Source of the DNA: Bacillota bacterium
GTDB lineage: Bacteria; Bacillota; Clostridia; Christensenellales; Aristaeellaceae
Length of the DNA stretch: 6,721 nt
Direction of reading: 5' to 3'
Assembly: GCA_023409955.1 (NCBI GenBank)
Contig: JAEYQQ010000116.1
Location: forward strand, 1-6,721
In this document: one piece after another, positions 1-5,568 of the stretch
How positions within the stretch are numbered: the stretch's first letter is position 1
How the letters are laid out: every line of letters starts with the position of its first letter
Made by a program: the position numbers and the translations under genes
Notes under the pieces: model-generated
Told to the model about the DNA's origin: nothing
What the model saw: the letters and a program-made list of their open reading frames with translations, nothing else
Databases searched by the model: none

Positions 1-1223
1 GCAGCCAGGGTAAAGGGCACGCTAATCTTCATGAATGCTCCAGCACTGACCTCATGGCCTTCCTTACGCAAGATACCAAGGGCTGTAATGTTGGCTGATG
101 CGCCGATGGGCGTTAGGTTGCCGCCCAGGGTCGCCCCGGCCAACAGGCCAAAGTACAGTATGGTGGGATCAACACCCATTTGATTGGCAATACTGTATGT
201 TACAGGTAGCATGGTGGCAACATAGGGGATGTTGTCAATAAATGCTGAAAAGATGACGGATGCCCATACCAATAGCGTGTAAATCAGAAATAGATTGTTG
301 TTGCTGACAGATACAAACAGCTTGGCGATTTCATCCACAACGCCCGCTTGCCTGATACCTTCGATGACTACAAAAAGACTACCCAACAACAGCAGCGTAA
401 ATACATCAATCTCCTTGAGCACTTTGACTGAAGCCTTCCAGTCTCTCTTGAGGATCATTTCCCTAACGATGCCGATGACCATCAGGGTAACGCAGATAAT
501 GCCGTTGGTAATGGCAGGTTTGTTAGGAATAAAGGAAGCAAGGATCAAGAGAACCACCGTTCCTAATAAAAGGAAAGAAGGGAAGTAATCCTTTACCTCG
601 GTTCTTTCAGTCAGATGAACGGGTTGACTTTGGTCTTTGAACACCAGCAGCAAAATCAGCGCGGATACGATGGCGCCGATCTGCACAATGAAGAACATAC
701 CAATGCGGCCCCGGAAGAAGAAAAAGTCCAAAAAGTCCATATTTGCGTACCCTCCAAGCAAAATGGAGGTGGTGTCGCCTACCAGTGTGGCGGCACCCTG
801 TAGATTGGATGAGATAGCAATCGCAATAACACTAGGAACAGGAGAAATCTTTAGCTTCTTGGCAATGGTCAGCGCTACAGGCGCTACCATCAATACCGTT
901 GCTACATTATCCACAAAAGCAGATATTAGGCCCGCAAACAAAGAAAGAGCAATGATCGCCCACTTGACATTGGGCGTTTTGTCAATGATATAATCAGCCA
1001 ATTTGGCAGGCATTTTGGATTCAATGAACAGATAAACCGTACCCATAGTGCCGGCAATCATCATTAGAACATTCCAATCCACAGCAGAAAATACATTCTT
1101 CCCCGGGAGAATGCCTGCCAAAATAAATGTTATAGCAGATGCAAGAGCAACATAGGCCCGATATTTTGGTAAGGATAGCAGCAAAATATAGGTGGCAATG
1201 AAAATCCCCAAAGCAAGCAGCAT
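1..1223 (-). CDS. ArsB/NhaD/SLC13-type membrane permease (C-terminus cut by window edge)
   Basis: Polytopic inner-membrane transporter of the ion transporter superfamily (ArsB, NhaD, SLC13 relatives), which moves anions or carboxylates, or exchanges Na+/H+; the substrate cannot be read from sequence. 407 residues are visible and the frame stays open at base 1, so perhaps only 15-30 residues are missing. The two-half inverted-repeat design is clear. The N-half carries DNVATV (105-110) followed by a re-entrant-type stretch with VGDTTS (148-153). The C-half carries DNIPYV (330-335) followed by GGNLTPIGASANI (367-379). Hydrophobic segments fill most of the rest, for example about 2-18, 49-66, 87-122, 171-195, 214-232, 237-255, 272-290 and 309-330. 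A charged loop at about 196-212 separates the halves. The ATG start has AGGAGG six bases upstream. It lies 105 bp downstream of the FAD oxidoreductase gene on the same strand. The superfamily call is firm and the substrate is unknown. Confidence 0.9.
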   Translation of the reverse strand, partial: MLLALGIFIATYILLLSLPKYRAYVALASAITFILAGILPGKNVFSAVDWNVLMMIAGTMGTVYLFIESKMPAKLADYIIDKTPNVKWAIIALSLFAGLISAFVDNVATVLMVAPVALTIAKKLKISPVPSVIAIAISSNLQGAATLVGDTTSILLGGYANMDFLDFFFFRGRIGMFFIVQIGAIVSALILLLVFKDQSQPVHLTERTEVKDYFPSFLLLGTVVLLILASFIPNKPAITNGIICVTLMVIGIVREMILKRDWKASVKVLKEIDVFTLLLLGSLFVVIEGIRQAGVVDEIAKLFVSVSNNNLFLIYTLLVWASVIFSAFIDNIPYVATMLPVTYSIANQMGVDPTILYFGLLAGATLGGNLTPIGASANITALGILRKEGHEVSAGAFMKISVPFTLA

Positions 1224-1266
1224 AGCGTCCCTCCTGATTTCTTACTGTTTGAACACAGTCGACATC

Positions 1267-1296
1267 ATTTTACCATATGTATATGGAGGAACGCAA
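1267..1296 (-). promoter_or_regulatory. Candidate sigma-A promoter of the permease gene
   Basis: On the minus strand a TTGCGT -35 box (1291-1296) and a TAAAAT -10 box (1267-1272) are separated by 18 bases. The -10 is preceded by TGG, giving an extended TGn motif. Transcription would start near 1260, leaving a leader of about 37 bases before the ATG at 1223. This is a prediction from consensus match only. It implies that the permease can be expressed separately from the oxidoreductase gene upstream. Confidence 0.5.
1273..1286. promoter_or_regulatory. Palindrome between -35 and -10 boxes, possible operator
   Basis: CCATAT-AC-ATATGG (minus-strand reading) is a perfect 6-bp inverted repeat with a 2-base centre. 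It sits exactly in the spacer of the candidate permease promoter, where a bound repressor would block RNA polymerase. No known regulator consensus is recognised, and an AT-rich spacer can give such a palindrome by chance. Confidence 0.3.
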
Positions 1297-1328
1297 AGCG
1301 CCAATGATATAGTAATACAATTGTAAGG

Positions 1329-2597
1329 TTATTTATTGCTGGAAAAGGCCAAGGTAAGCCCGGCAGCATCCACCCTTTCTGCAATTGCCTGCCGATCCGT
1401 GCTGTAGAGTCCCAAATCCCTGAGCCTTTTGAACAGCACCGAACCGGAGAACGTATAGCGCAGCGATAATCCATCTTCTGTTTGGGTCATTTCCCTAACC
1501 CAAGCAATGGCCTCACCCACCGCAAGGGTTCGAGGCAGTGTCATAAGCGGGCGTTTCATGGCATATCGTGCAGCATTATACCCAGCCAGCATGCCAGTCG
1601 CCATGGCTTCGGTATGCCCGACCAATGGCCCTGCCTTTTCGCCCGCACAAAGCACGTTTTCAAGGCCTTGCACTTTCATGGTATCATCCCTTGGTGCCAT
1701 GTCAAAAAAGCGCATGGAGTTGCCTATTCCCCCAGCGTATGGGTCTTCATACCTGGCGTTTTCAAAACCGGGAATCTGATGCAGCTTCTCCAGTTCAAAA
1801 TAGGAGACCATCAGTTTGGCATGTCCCGTATCCAGCACAATCAAATGATCCTTGTACTCCTTGAGCGCATACTGCTGGCATGCCTTTTGTGATAGGTGAT
1901 TTTCCTGAAGCTCGGGAGGAACAGGCAGGACAACCACACCATCTTTTTCAAGACTCGCCGCAATGTCTGCAGAAAGGGAATCCTTCATCAGCTTACAAGC
2001 TCCGCTCATAGAGCCCATGGACCCATCCTTTCGTTTTGCCGAACGCCCCTTCACCCCCGCAAGAGAGCACAGGCTTACCCGGCCGCCAAAGCTTGGGCAT
2101 CGCATGATACACATCACGCAGCCATTGCCATGTTTTGTGCAATTGTTCATGGGGCCAAAGCTGCCGGTAGCGTCTATAAAGGCATCCCCATCAAACACCT
2201 GCCCATCTTCAGTTAAGACAGATACCATACGTGTGCCAATAAGCTGCGTCTTCGTGACCCTTGCTTGATAATGCAGCTGCACCCCAGCAGATTGCAGATA
2301 TCGTTGCACCGCGCCAGGCAGGCGGGCAATATCATATAAATCCGCATGAGCATGGCCGGGAAAGCAGATGTTATGGTGCCTTAGGCAATCATCTACCAGC
2401 TGAAACAAACCACCGCCCATGGCAATGCATTCCTCCGCCGCAGTAAACCTGCCATTGTTGCGCATAATACCGCCTACCAATCCTGTGCCAAGGAGCATAT
2501 CCGTCCGCTCCAGCAGCACAACCTGCGCTCCTGTCTTCACAGCAACAGAAGCAGCAGCGCAGCCTGCCCAACCGCCGCCAATTATAACGATCTTCAC
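1329..2597 (-). CDS. FAD-dependent oxidoreductase with cysteine cluster (GidA/TrmFO-like flavin fold)
   Basis: Cytoplasmic flavoprotein of 422 residues. The N-terminus is a Rossmann dinucleotide-binding motif: a beta strand, then GGGWAG (7-12), and an acidic residue (E30) ending the second strand. A DATG motif (142-145) marks the second FAD contact. The C-terminal block from about 316, CAGE followed by VGHTEAMATGMLAGYNAAR (326-344), resembles the flavin-site end of GidA, TrmFO and PF12831-type proteins. Directly after DATG come five cysteines, C153, C160, C163, C167 and C177, which could bind an Fe-S cluster or act as redox thiols. The protein is shorter than MnmG and lacks its long C-terminal tRNA-binding part, and the tRNA-methyltransferase role of TrmFO is not supported. 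The start is GTG, set by GGAGG seven bases upstream. The permease gene follows downstream on the same strand. Substrate and pathway are not recognised. Confidence 0.85.
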   Translation of the reverse strand: MKIVIIGGGWAGCAAASVAVKTGAQVVLLERTDMLLGTGLVGGIMRNNGRFTAAEECIAMGGGLFQLVDDCLRHHNICFPGHAHADLYDIARLPGAVQRYLQSAGVQLHYQARVTKTQLIGTRMVSVLTEDGQVFDGDAFIDATGSFGPMNNCTKHGNGCVMCIMRCPSFGGRVSLCSLAGVKGRSAKRKDGSMGSMSGACKLMKDSLSADIAASLEKDGVVVLPVPPELQENHLSQKACQQYALKEYKDHLIVLDTGHAKLMVSYFELEKLHQIPGFENARYEDPYAGGIGNSMRFFDMAPRDDTMKVQGLENVLCAGEKAGPLVGHTEAMATGMLAGYNAARYAMKRPLMTLPRTLAVGEAIAWVREMTQTEDGLSLRYTFSGSVLFKRLRDLGLYSTDRQAIAERVDAAGLTLAFSSNK

Positions 2598-2604
2598 ACC
2601 TATT

Positions 2605-2609
2605 CCTCC
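2605..2609 (-). promoter_or_regulatory. Ribosome binding site fixing the GTG start of the oxidoreductase
   Basis: TGGAGG on the minus strand lies seven bases upstream of GTG (2595-2597). Translation from that GTG gives the short beta strand that must precede the GGGWAG flavin motif, so any later start would remove the Rossmann fold. No ATG in frame competes. Confidence 0.8.
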
Positions 2610-2624
2610 AATAACACTAAAATG

Positions 2625-2650
2625 CCGGATCAGATCCGTTTGCTATCCGG
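2625..2650 (-). promoter_or_regulatory. Overlapping inverted repeats in the oxidoreductase leader
   Basis: On the minus strand two mutually exclusive hairpins can form 28 bases or more upstream of the GTG. One pairs CCGGAT (2645-2650) with ATCCGG (2625-2630). The other is CGGATC-T-GATCCG (2626-2638), a perfect palindrome with a single central base. CGGAT therefore occurs three times here, once inverted relative to the other two. This may be a DNA operator with repeated half-sites or a leader RNA switch. No convincing -35/-10 pair was found on the minus strand upstream, so I cannot tell whether it is transcribed. Confidence 0.3.
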
Positions 2651-2698
2651 TCATACCGCTATCTTTTCCCGCTTTTTCTGCAGCATGCCCTTGTTATG

Positions 2699-2716
2699 CC
2701 AACGGATAACCATTGG
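2699..2716. promoter_or_regulatory. Imperfect 18-bp palindrome in the divergent intergenic region
   Basis: CCAACGG-ATAA-CCATTGG has 7-bp arms with one mismatch and a 4-base centre. It lies in the 199-bp gap between the divergent oxidoreductase and M42 peptidase genes, about 20 bp upstream of the peptidase -35 box. That position suits an activator or a regulator shared by both genes. No regulator family is recognised. Confidence 0.3.
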
Positions 2717-2736
2717 TCGATATTCTTGATGCCTAC

Positions 2737-2766
2737 TTGTCTTAAGATGGCATTTCATGCTATGAT
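2737..2766 (+). promoter_or_regulatory. Candidate sigma-A promoter of the M42 peptidase gene
   Basis: A TTGTCT -35 box (2737-2742) and a TATGAT -10 box (2761-2766) are separated by 18 bases. TG at 2758-2759 makes an extended -10. The predicted start of transcription is near 2773, giving a leader of about 24 bases with AAGGAGG in it. The match to consensus is good; no experiment is visible in sequence. Confidence 0.6.
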
Positions 2767-2796
2767 TTTTCTGTCATCATAAGGAGGTACAAAGCA

Positions 2797-3825
2797 ATGC
2801 AAGCAACCGAACTGGCTGTTTCCCATATCAAGGCGCTATGTGAAATTCCAAGCCCTACCGGCTTTACCCAAATGGCAGAAAAGTACTTATTGGATGCCCT
2901 TGTAAAAATGGGTTATTCTCCCATGCGCACCCCCAAAGGCACAGTGATCTGCCACCTTGGCGGTGAAGGCAATCCGCTTTTGCTGTCGGCCCACGTGGAT
3001 ACATTGGGCGGCATGGTCCGCAGCATCAAGGCCAGCGGCCGGCTGCGCTATACCAAGATCGGTGGTTATAATGACAGCGCCATCGAAAATGAAAACTGCC
3101 TGATACACACCCGCTGTGGCAAAACCTATTCCGGCACGGTGCAGACCATCAAGGCCTCCTCCCATGTGTACGGTGACACAAGTGAAATGAAGCGCAGCGA
3201 TGAAACACTGGAGATTGTATTGGATGAAATCGTTCGCAGTTCTGATGATGTCAAAGCATTGGGCATTGCTGCCGGGGATTTTATCAGCTGGGATGCCCGC
3301 ACTGTAATCACTGAATCTGGCTATATCAAAAGCCGCCACCTGGATGACAAGGCTTCCAGCGGCATACTGCTGGCATTAGCTCAAATGGTGAAGGATGGGG
3401 AAATCGCCCTTGGCCGCAGCGTACATTTGATGTTTACCGTGTATGAGGAAGTGGGTCATGGTGCATCCGCTTACCTGCCCAAGGAGATCAATGATATGAT
3501 TGCCGTGGATATGGGCTGCGTGGGCGATGACCTTGCCTGTGATGAGACCATGGTCTCCATCTGCGCCAAGGATTCCGCCGGGCCTTTTAATTATGAGCTT
3601 ACCAATGAACTTGTGGTCCTGGCTAAGGAAAACAATTTGCAATACGCACTGGACATCTATCCCCGCTATTCCTCTGATACTGCCGCCGCTCTTGAGGCAG
3701 GTATGGAAGCCCGCCACGCGCTGGTTGGTACTGGCGTATTCGCCTCTCATGGATATGAACGCACCCATCGGCAAGGCGTTGAAAATACACTCAAGCTTCT
3801 GGCTTCGTTTGTAACGAAAAAGTGA
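2797..3825 (+). CDS. M42 family metallo-aminopeptidase
   Basis: Cytoplasmic two-metal (zinc or cobalt) aminopeptidase or deacylase of the M42 family, which usually forms large oligomers and trims N-terminal residues from short peptides. It is 342 residues long, normal for the family. Expected ligands are present in order: AHVDTLGG with H66 and D68, RHLDDKASSG with bridging D183, YEEVGHGAS with E217 (likely catalytic base) and E218, VDMG with D238, and a C-terminal SHGYERTH with H318 and H324, one of which should be the last metal ligand. The RHLDDK, YSSDTAAALEAG and SHGYERTH blocks resemble the subgroup that includes the M42 peptidase of the proteobacterial N-acetylglutaminylglutamine amide (NAGGN) system, but no NAGGN synthesis gene is in this window. 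The ATG has AAGGAGG nine bases upstream. The gene is monocistronic, divergent from the oxidoreductase and convergent with MATE. The natural substrate is unknown. Confidence 0.92.
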   Translation: MQATELAVSHIKALCEIPSPTGFTQMAEKYLLDALVKMGYSPMRTPKGTVICHLGGEGNPLLLSAHVDTLGGMVRSIKASGRLRYTKIGGYNDSAIENENCLIHTRCGKTYSGTVQTIKASSHVYGDTSEMKRSDETLEIVLDEIVRSSDDVKALGIAAGDFISWDARTVITESGYIKSRHLDDKASSGILLALAQMVKDGEIALGRSVHLMFTVYEEVGHGASAYLPKEINDMIAVDMGCVGDDLACDETMVSICAKDSAGPFNYELTNELVVLAKENNLQYALDIYPRYSSDTAAALEAGMEARHALVGTGVFASHGYERTHRQGVENTLKLLASFVTKK

Positions 3826-3847
3826 AGCTCGCTATCACTTATACAAT

Positions 3848-3889
3848 GCAAAAAGCTTTCAAGCATGAATTTGCTTGAAAGCTTTTTGC
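3848..3889. terminator. Bidirectional intrinsic terminator between M42 and MATE genes
   Basis: A perfect 18-bp stem (3848-3865 with 3872-3889) closes a 6-base loop. Each arm carries a run of five A or five T at its outer end, so either transcript reads as a hairpin ending in U residues. It begins 22 bases after the M42 stop codon and lies 14 bases beyond the MATE stop codon, exactly where two convergent genes need it. Confidence 0.9.
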
Positions 3890-3903
3890 TAATGGTAAAA
3901 ATA

Positions 3904-5343
3904 CTAAACTTCCTGAGGAACCGCCTTTGGCTCAGACTGGTGACCGGATACGATATTCTTCAGCCATATTCCACGCTTAACCAGCAGCACACCAACGGTG
4001 CTTTTTACAATTTCTATACTTTGGCACAAAGGATACAAAAGCATAATATCCAGATTTGTCATATGGACCAGGAAAAGCGCAAAGGGAATATGTATCCCCC
4101 AGGAGAACACGCTGTCAAACAGGAAGGTGAGAATGGTGCACCCGCCTGAGCGCAAGGTGAAATAGCTGCAATGGGCAATGGAGTTGATTGGCATCATAAA
4201 CGCAGCTGTCAATATAAACCGGGATGCCAATGTACGAACATCTGCCTCGATATTATAAATGCTAGGAAACACAGATGAGAGTGCCGCCATCACCGATCCA
4301 ATCACTAAACAGCAAAACACGCTAAAGCCCATTATCTTCCATACATCACGCTTGGCCTGCTCCATATTATCGGCACCTAGGGACTGACCGATCATCACCG
4401 CCACGGCATTGCCCATGGAAACAAAGACTACGTTGAACAGATTGCTGATGATGCTTGAAATTGTCATGCCGCTCATAACCATCAGTCCCCGGGTAGAATA
4501 GATCTGCATTAGCGTAGCGACACCTATGGACCAGCACGCTTCATTCAGCAAAAGTGGCATGCCTTTTTTCATTACAGCACCAAGAAGCTTCCCAGGTACT
4601 TTCAGCGTACGGTATACGCCATGCATAAAGCCAAAACGGTTTTTATTACGGTGTGTGCCTACTACAACAATGGCCAGCTCCACAAAGCGAGAAATAACTG
4701 TTGCAATGGCTGCACCCTGGACCCCCAGGGCAGGAAAGCCCAAATACCCAAAGATTAAAAGCGTATTGCCGCACAGATTGGTCAATACCGCAGCGATGCT
4801 GGCAATCATAGGAAGCATGGTCTCCCCCGCTTCGCGAAGGGTGCCGGCATAGCTTTGGGTTAGTGCAAAAGGCAAAAGACCCAAAAGCATAATCGCAAGG
4901 TATTCCTGGCTGCTGATCATCATGGCTTGGGCAACAGCGGGGTCCCCCTCACCGGTTAAGTACCCCTGGATTAGAATGTCACCAAAGCTCAAGAATACTC
5001 CCAGCGCAACCAGAATAATCGCTGCAGATATCCATAGCTTGATACGAATAGTATTGCGGAACCCTTCCATGTCTTTTGCGCCAAAGAATTGTGCGCCGAA
5101 GATACCAGGTCCTGACAGCCCGCCGAATATGCACAGATTAAATATAAACAGCAGGTTGTTGGCAATCGCAACGCCAGACATCTGTGCCGCACCCAGCTGT
5201 CCAACCATCAGGTTATCCAGTAGGTTTACAAAGTTGGATATGCTGTTTTGAATAATAATGGGTACGATAATGGCAAATACAGCTTTGTAAAATTTCCGAT
5301 CTCCGATGAATGTCTTCTTGAACCAGCTGACGACGCCTTGCAT
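3904..5343 (-). CDS. MATE family multidrug/toxin efflux protein
   Basis: Inner-membrane antiporter expected to export cationic drugs, dyes or metabolites in exchange for Na+ or H+. With the start at 5343 the protein has 479 residues and about 12 hydrophobic segments in two homologous MatE halves, about residues 20-180 and 245-410. Family landmarks include NLLDNLMVGQLG (40-51) in the first helices, AGTLREAGE (166-174) in the loop that closes the first half, and GQSLGADNMEQAKRD (319-333) in the second half. The internal repeat and length are typical. I chose the ATG at 5341-5343 because AGGAGG lies eight bases upstream and the protein then begins with the usual short amphipathic leader. The reading frame runs on to an ATG at 5469, but that extension is polar, unlike the family, and contains the promoter. 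Neighbours give no hint of substrate. Confidence 0.92.
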   Translation of the reverse strand: MQGVVSWFKKTFIGDRKFYKAVFAIIVPIIIQNSISNFVNLLDNLMVGQLGAAQMSGVAIANNLLFIFNLCIFGGLSGPGIFGAQFFGAKDMEGFRNTIRIKLWISAAIILVALGVFLSFGDILIQGYLTGEGDPAVAQAMMISSQEYLAIMLLGLLPFALTQSYAGTLREAGETMLPMIASIAAVLTNLCGNTLLIFGYLGFPALGVQGAAIATVISRFVELAIVVVGTHRNKNRFGFMHGVYRTLKVPGKLLGAVMKKGMPLLLNEACWSIGVATLMQIYSTRGLMVMSGMTISSIISNLFNVVFVSMGNAVAVMIGQSLGADNMEQAKRDVWKIMGFSVFCCLVIGSVMAALSSVFPSIYNIEADVRTLASRFILTAAFMMPINSIAHCSYFTLRSGGCTILTFLFDSVFSWGIHIPFALFLVHMTNLDIMLLYPLCQSIEIVKSTVGVLLVKRGIWLKNIVSGHQSEPKAVPQEV

Positions 5344-5351
5344 GAAACCTT

Positions 5352-5357
5352 CCTCCT
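5352..5357 (-). promoter_or_regulatory. Ribosome binding site setting the MATE start
   Basis: AGGAGG on the minus strand, within a longer AGGAGGAAGG, sits eight bases upstream of the ATG at 5341-5343. It decides between this start and the longer in-frame option at 5469. Confidence 0.85.
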
Positions 5358-5386
5358 GACAGGGTGTGTTGAACCCCAGAATATGC

Positions 5387-5416
5387 ATTATATCACGCTG
5401 CAGCAGATATTGTACA
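5387..5416 (-). promoter_or_regulatory. Candidate promoter of the MATE gene
   Basis: A consensus TATAAT -10 box (5387-5392, minus strand) is preceded by TGA, an extended -10. A weaker TGTACA -35 box (5411-5416) is 18 bases upstream. Transcription should start near 5380, leaving a leader of about 37 bases. A GCTGCAGC palindrome (5397-5404) and ATATC/GATAT arms (5390-5394, 5406-5410) lie in the spacer and could be a repressor site, although their centres differ by half a base. Confidence 0.65.
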
Positions 5417-5499
5417 CCCTTGATATGTACGCAATAAACCATACTGCTATAGTTTTTTGTAGTACTCATGCAGCTTACAAGACAGCCCCATATGGAATT

Positions 5500-5538
5500 A
5501 AAATCAATCCCGCTCTGGATTACCCAGAGCGGGATTGA
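5500..5538 (-). terminator. Intrinsic terminator after the DUF6273 gene
   Basis: A 15-bp perfect stem (5504-5518 with 5524-5538) has a 5-base loop and a GC-rich core. On the minus strand it is followed by TTTT (5500-5503) and then AATT. It starts about 31 bases beyond the stop codon of the repeat/DUF6273 gene and separates that gene from the MATE promoter. The U tract is short, so termination may be partial. Confidence 0.8.
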
Positions 5539-5568
5539 CTATTGGATGCGCCGTAAAACACATGCCAT

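Larger units (their letters stand above)
5344..5499. other. Intergenic region upstream of MATE, no gene
   Basis: Together with the terminator and the spacer up to 5568, this 225-bp gap holds the MATE promoter and ribosome binding site and nothing else that I can support. The minus-strand frame of MATE stays open across it to an ATG at 5469. Translation of that stretch gives a polar sequence with two cysteines and no family resemblance, so I treat it as untranslated. Confidence 0.7.

Noticed and set aside
295..993. Plus-strand open frames of 62-118 codons
   Set aside because: They lie opposite the permease gene, have no ribosome binding site or family resemblance, and are complements of a clearly coding frame with conserved motifs.
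1244..1259. ACTGT-N6-ACAGT as a CcpA or Rex operator
   Set aside because: It does not match either consensus well. It is kept only as a short inverted repeat of uncertain meaning.
1329..2597. Annotating the flavoprotein as TrmFO or MnmG
   Set aside because: Only the FAD-binding ends match. The length, the cysteine cluster and the middle region differ, and the tRNA-binding C-terminal part of MnmG is absent.
1482..2709. Several plus-strand frames of up to 136 codons
   Set aside because: They are antisense shadows of the FAD oxidoreductase gene. Their low-complexity composition and lack of start signals do not support coding.
2598..2796. Riboswitch or T-box leader upstream of the oxidoreductase
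   Set aside because: I could not identify the conserved core of any known class, and no clear minus-strand promoter or strong terminator is present; only simple inverted repeats remain.
2887..3774. Minus-strand frames of 132 and 150 codons
   Set aside because: They are antisense to the M42 peptidase gene, whose catalytic motifs are intact in the plus frame.
3865..4149. Plus-strand 94-codon frame starting within the terminator
   Set aside because: Its first codons fall in the hairpin loop and stem, and the rest is antisense to the 3' end of the MATE gene.
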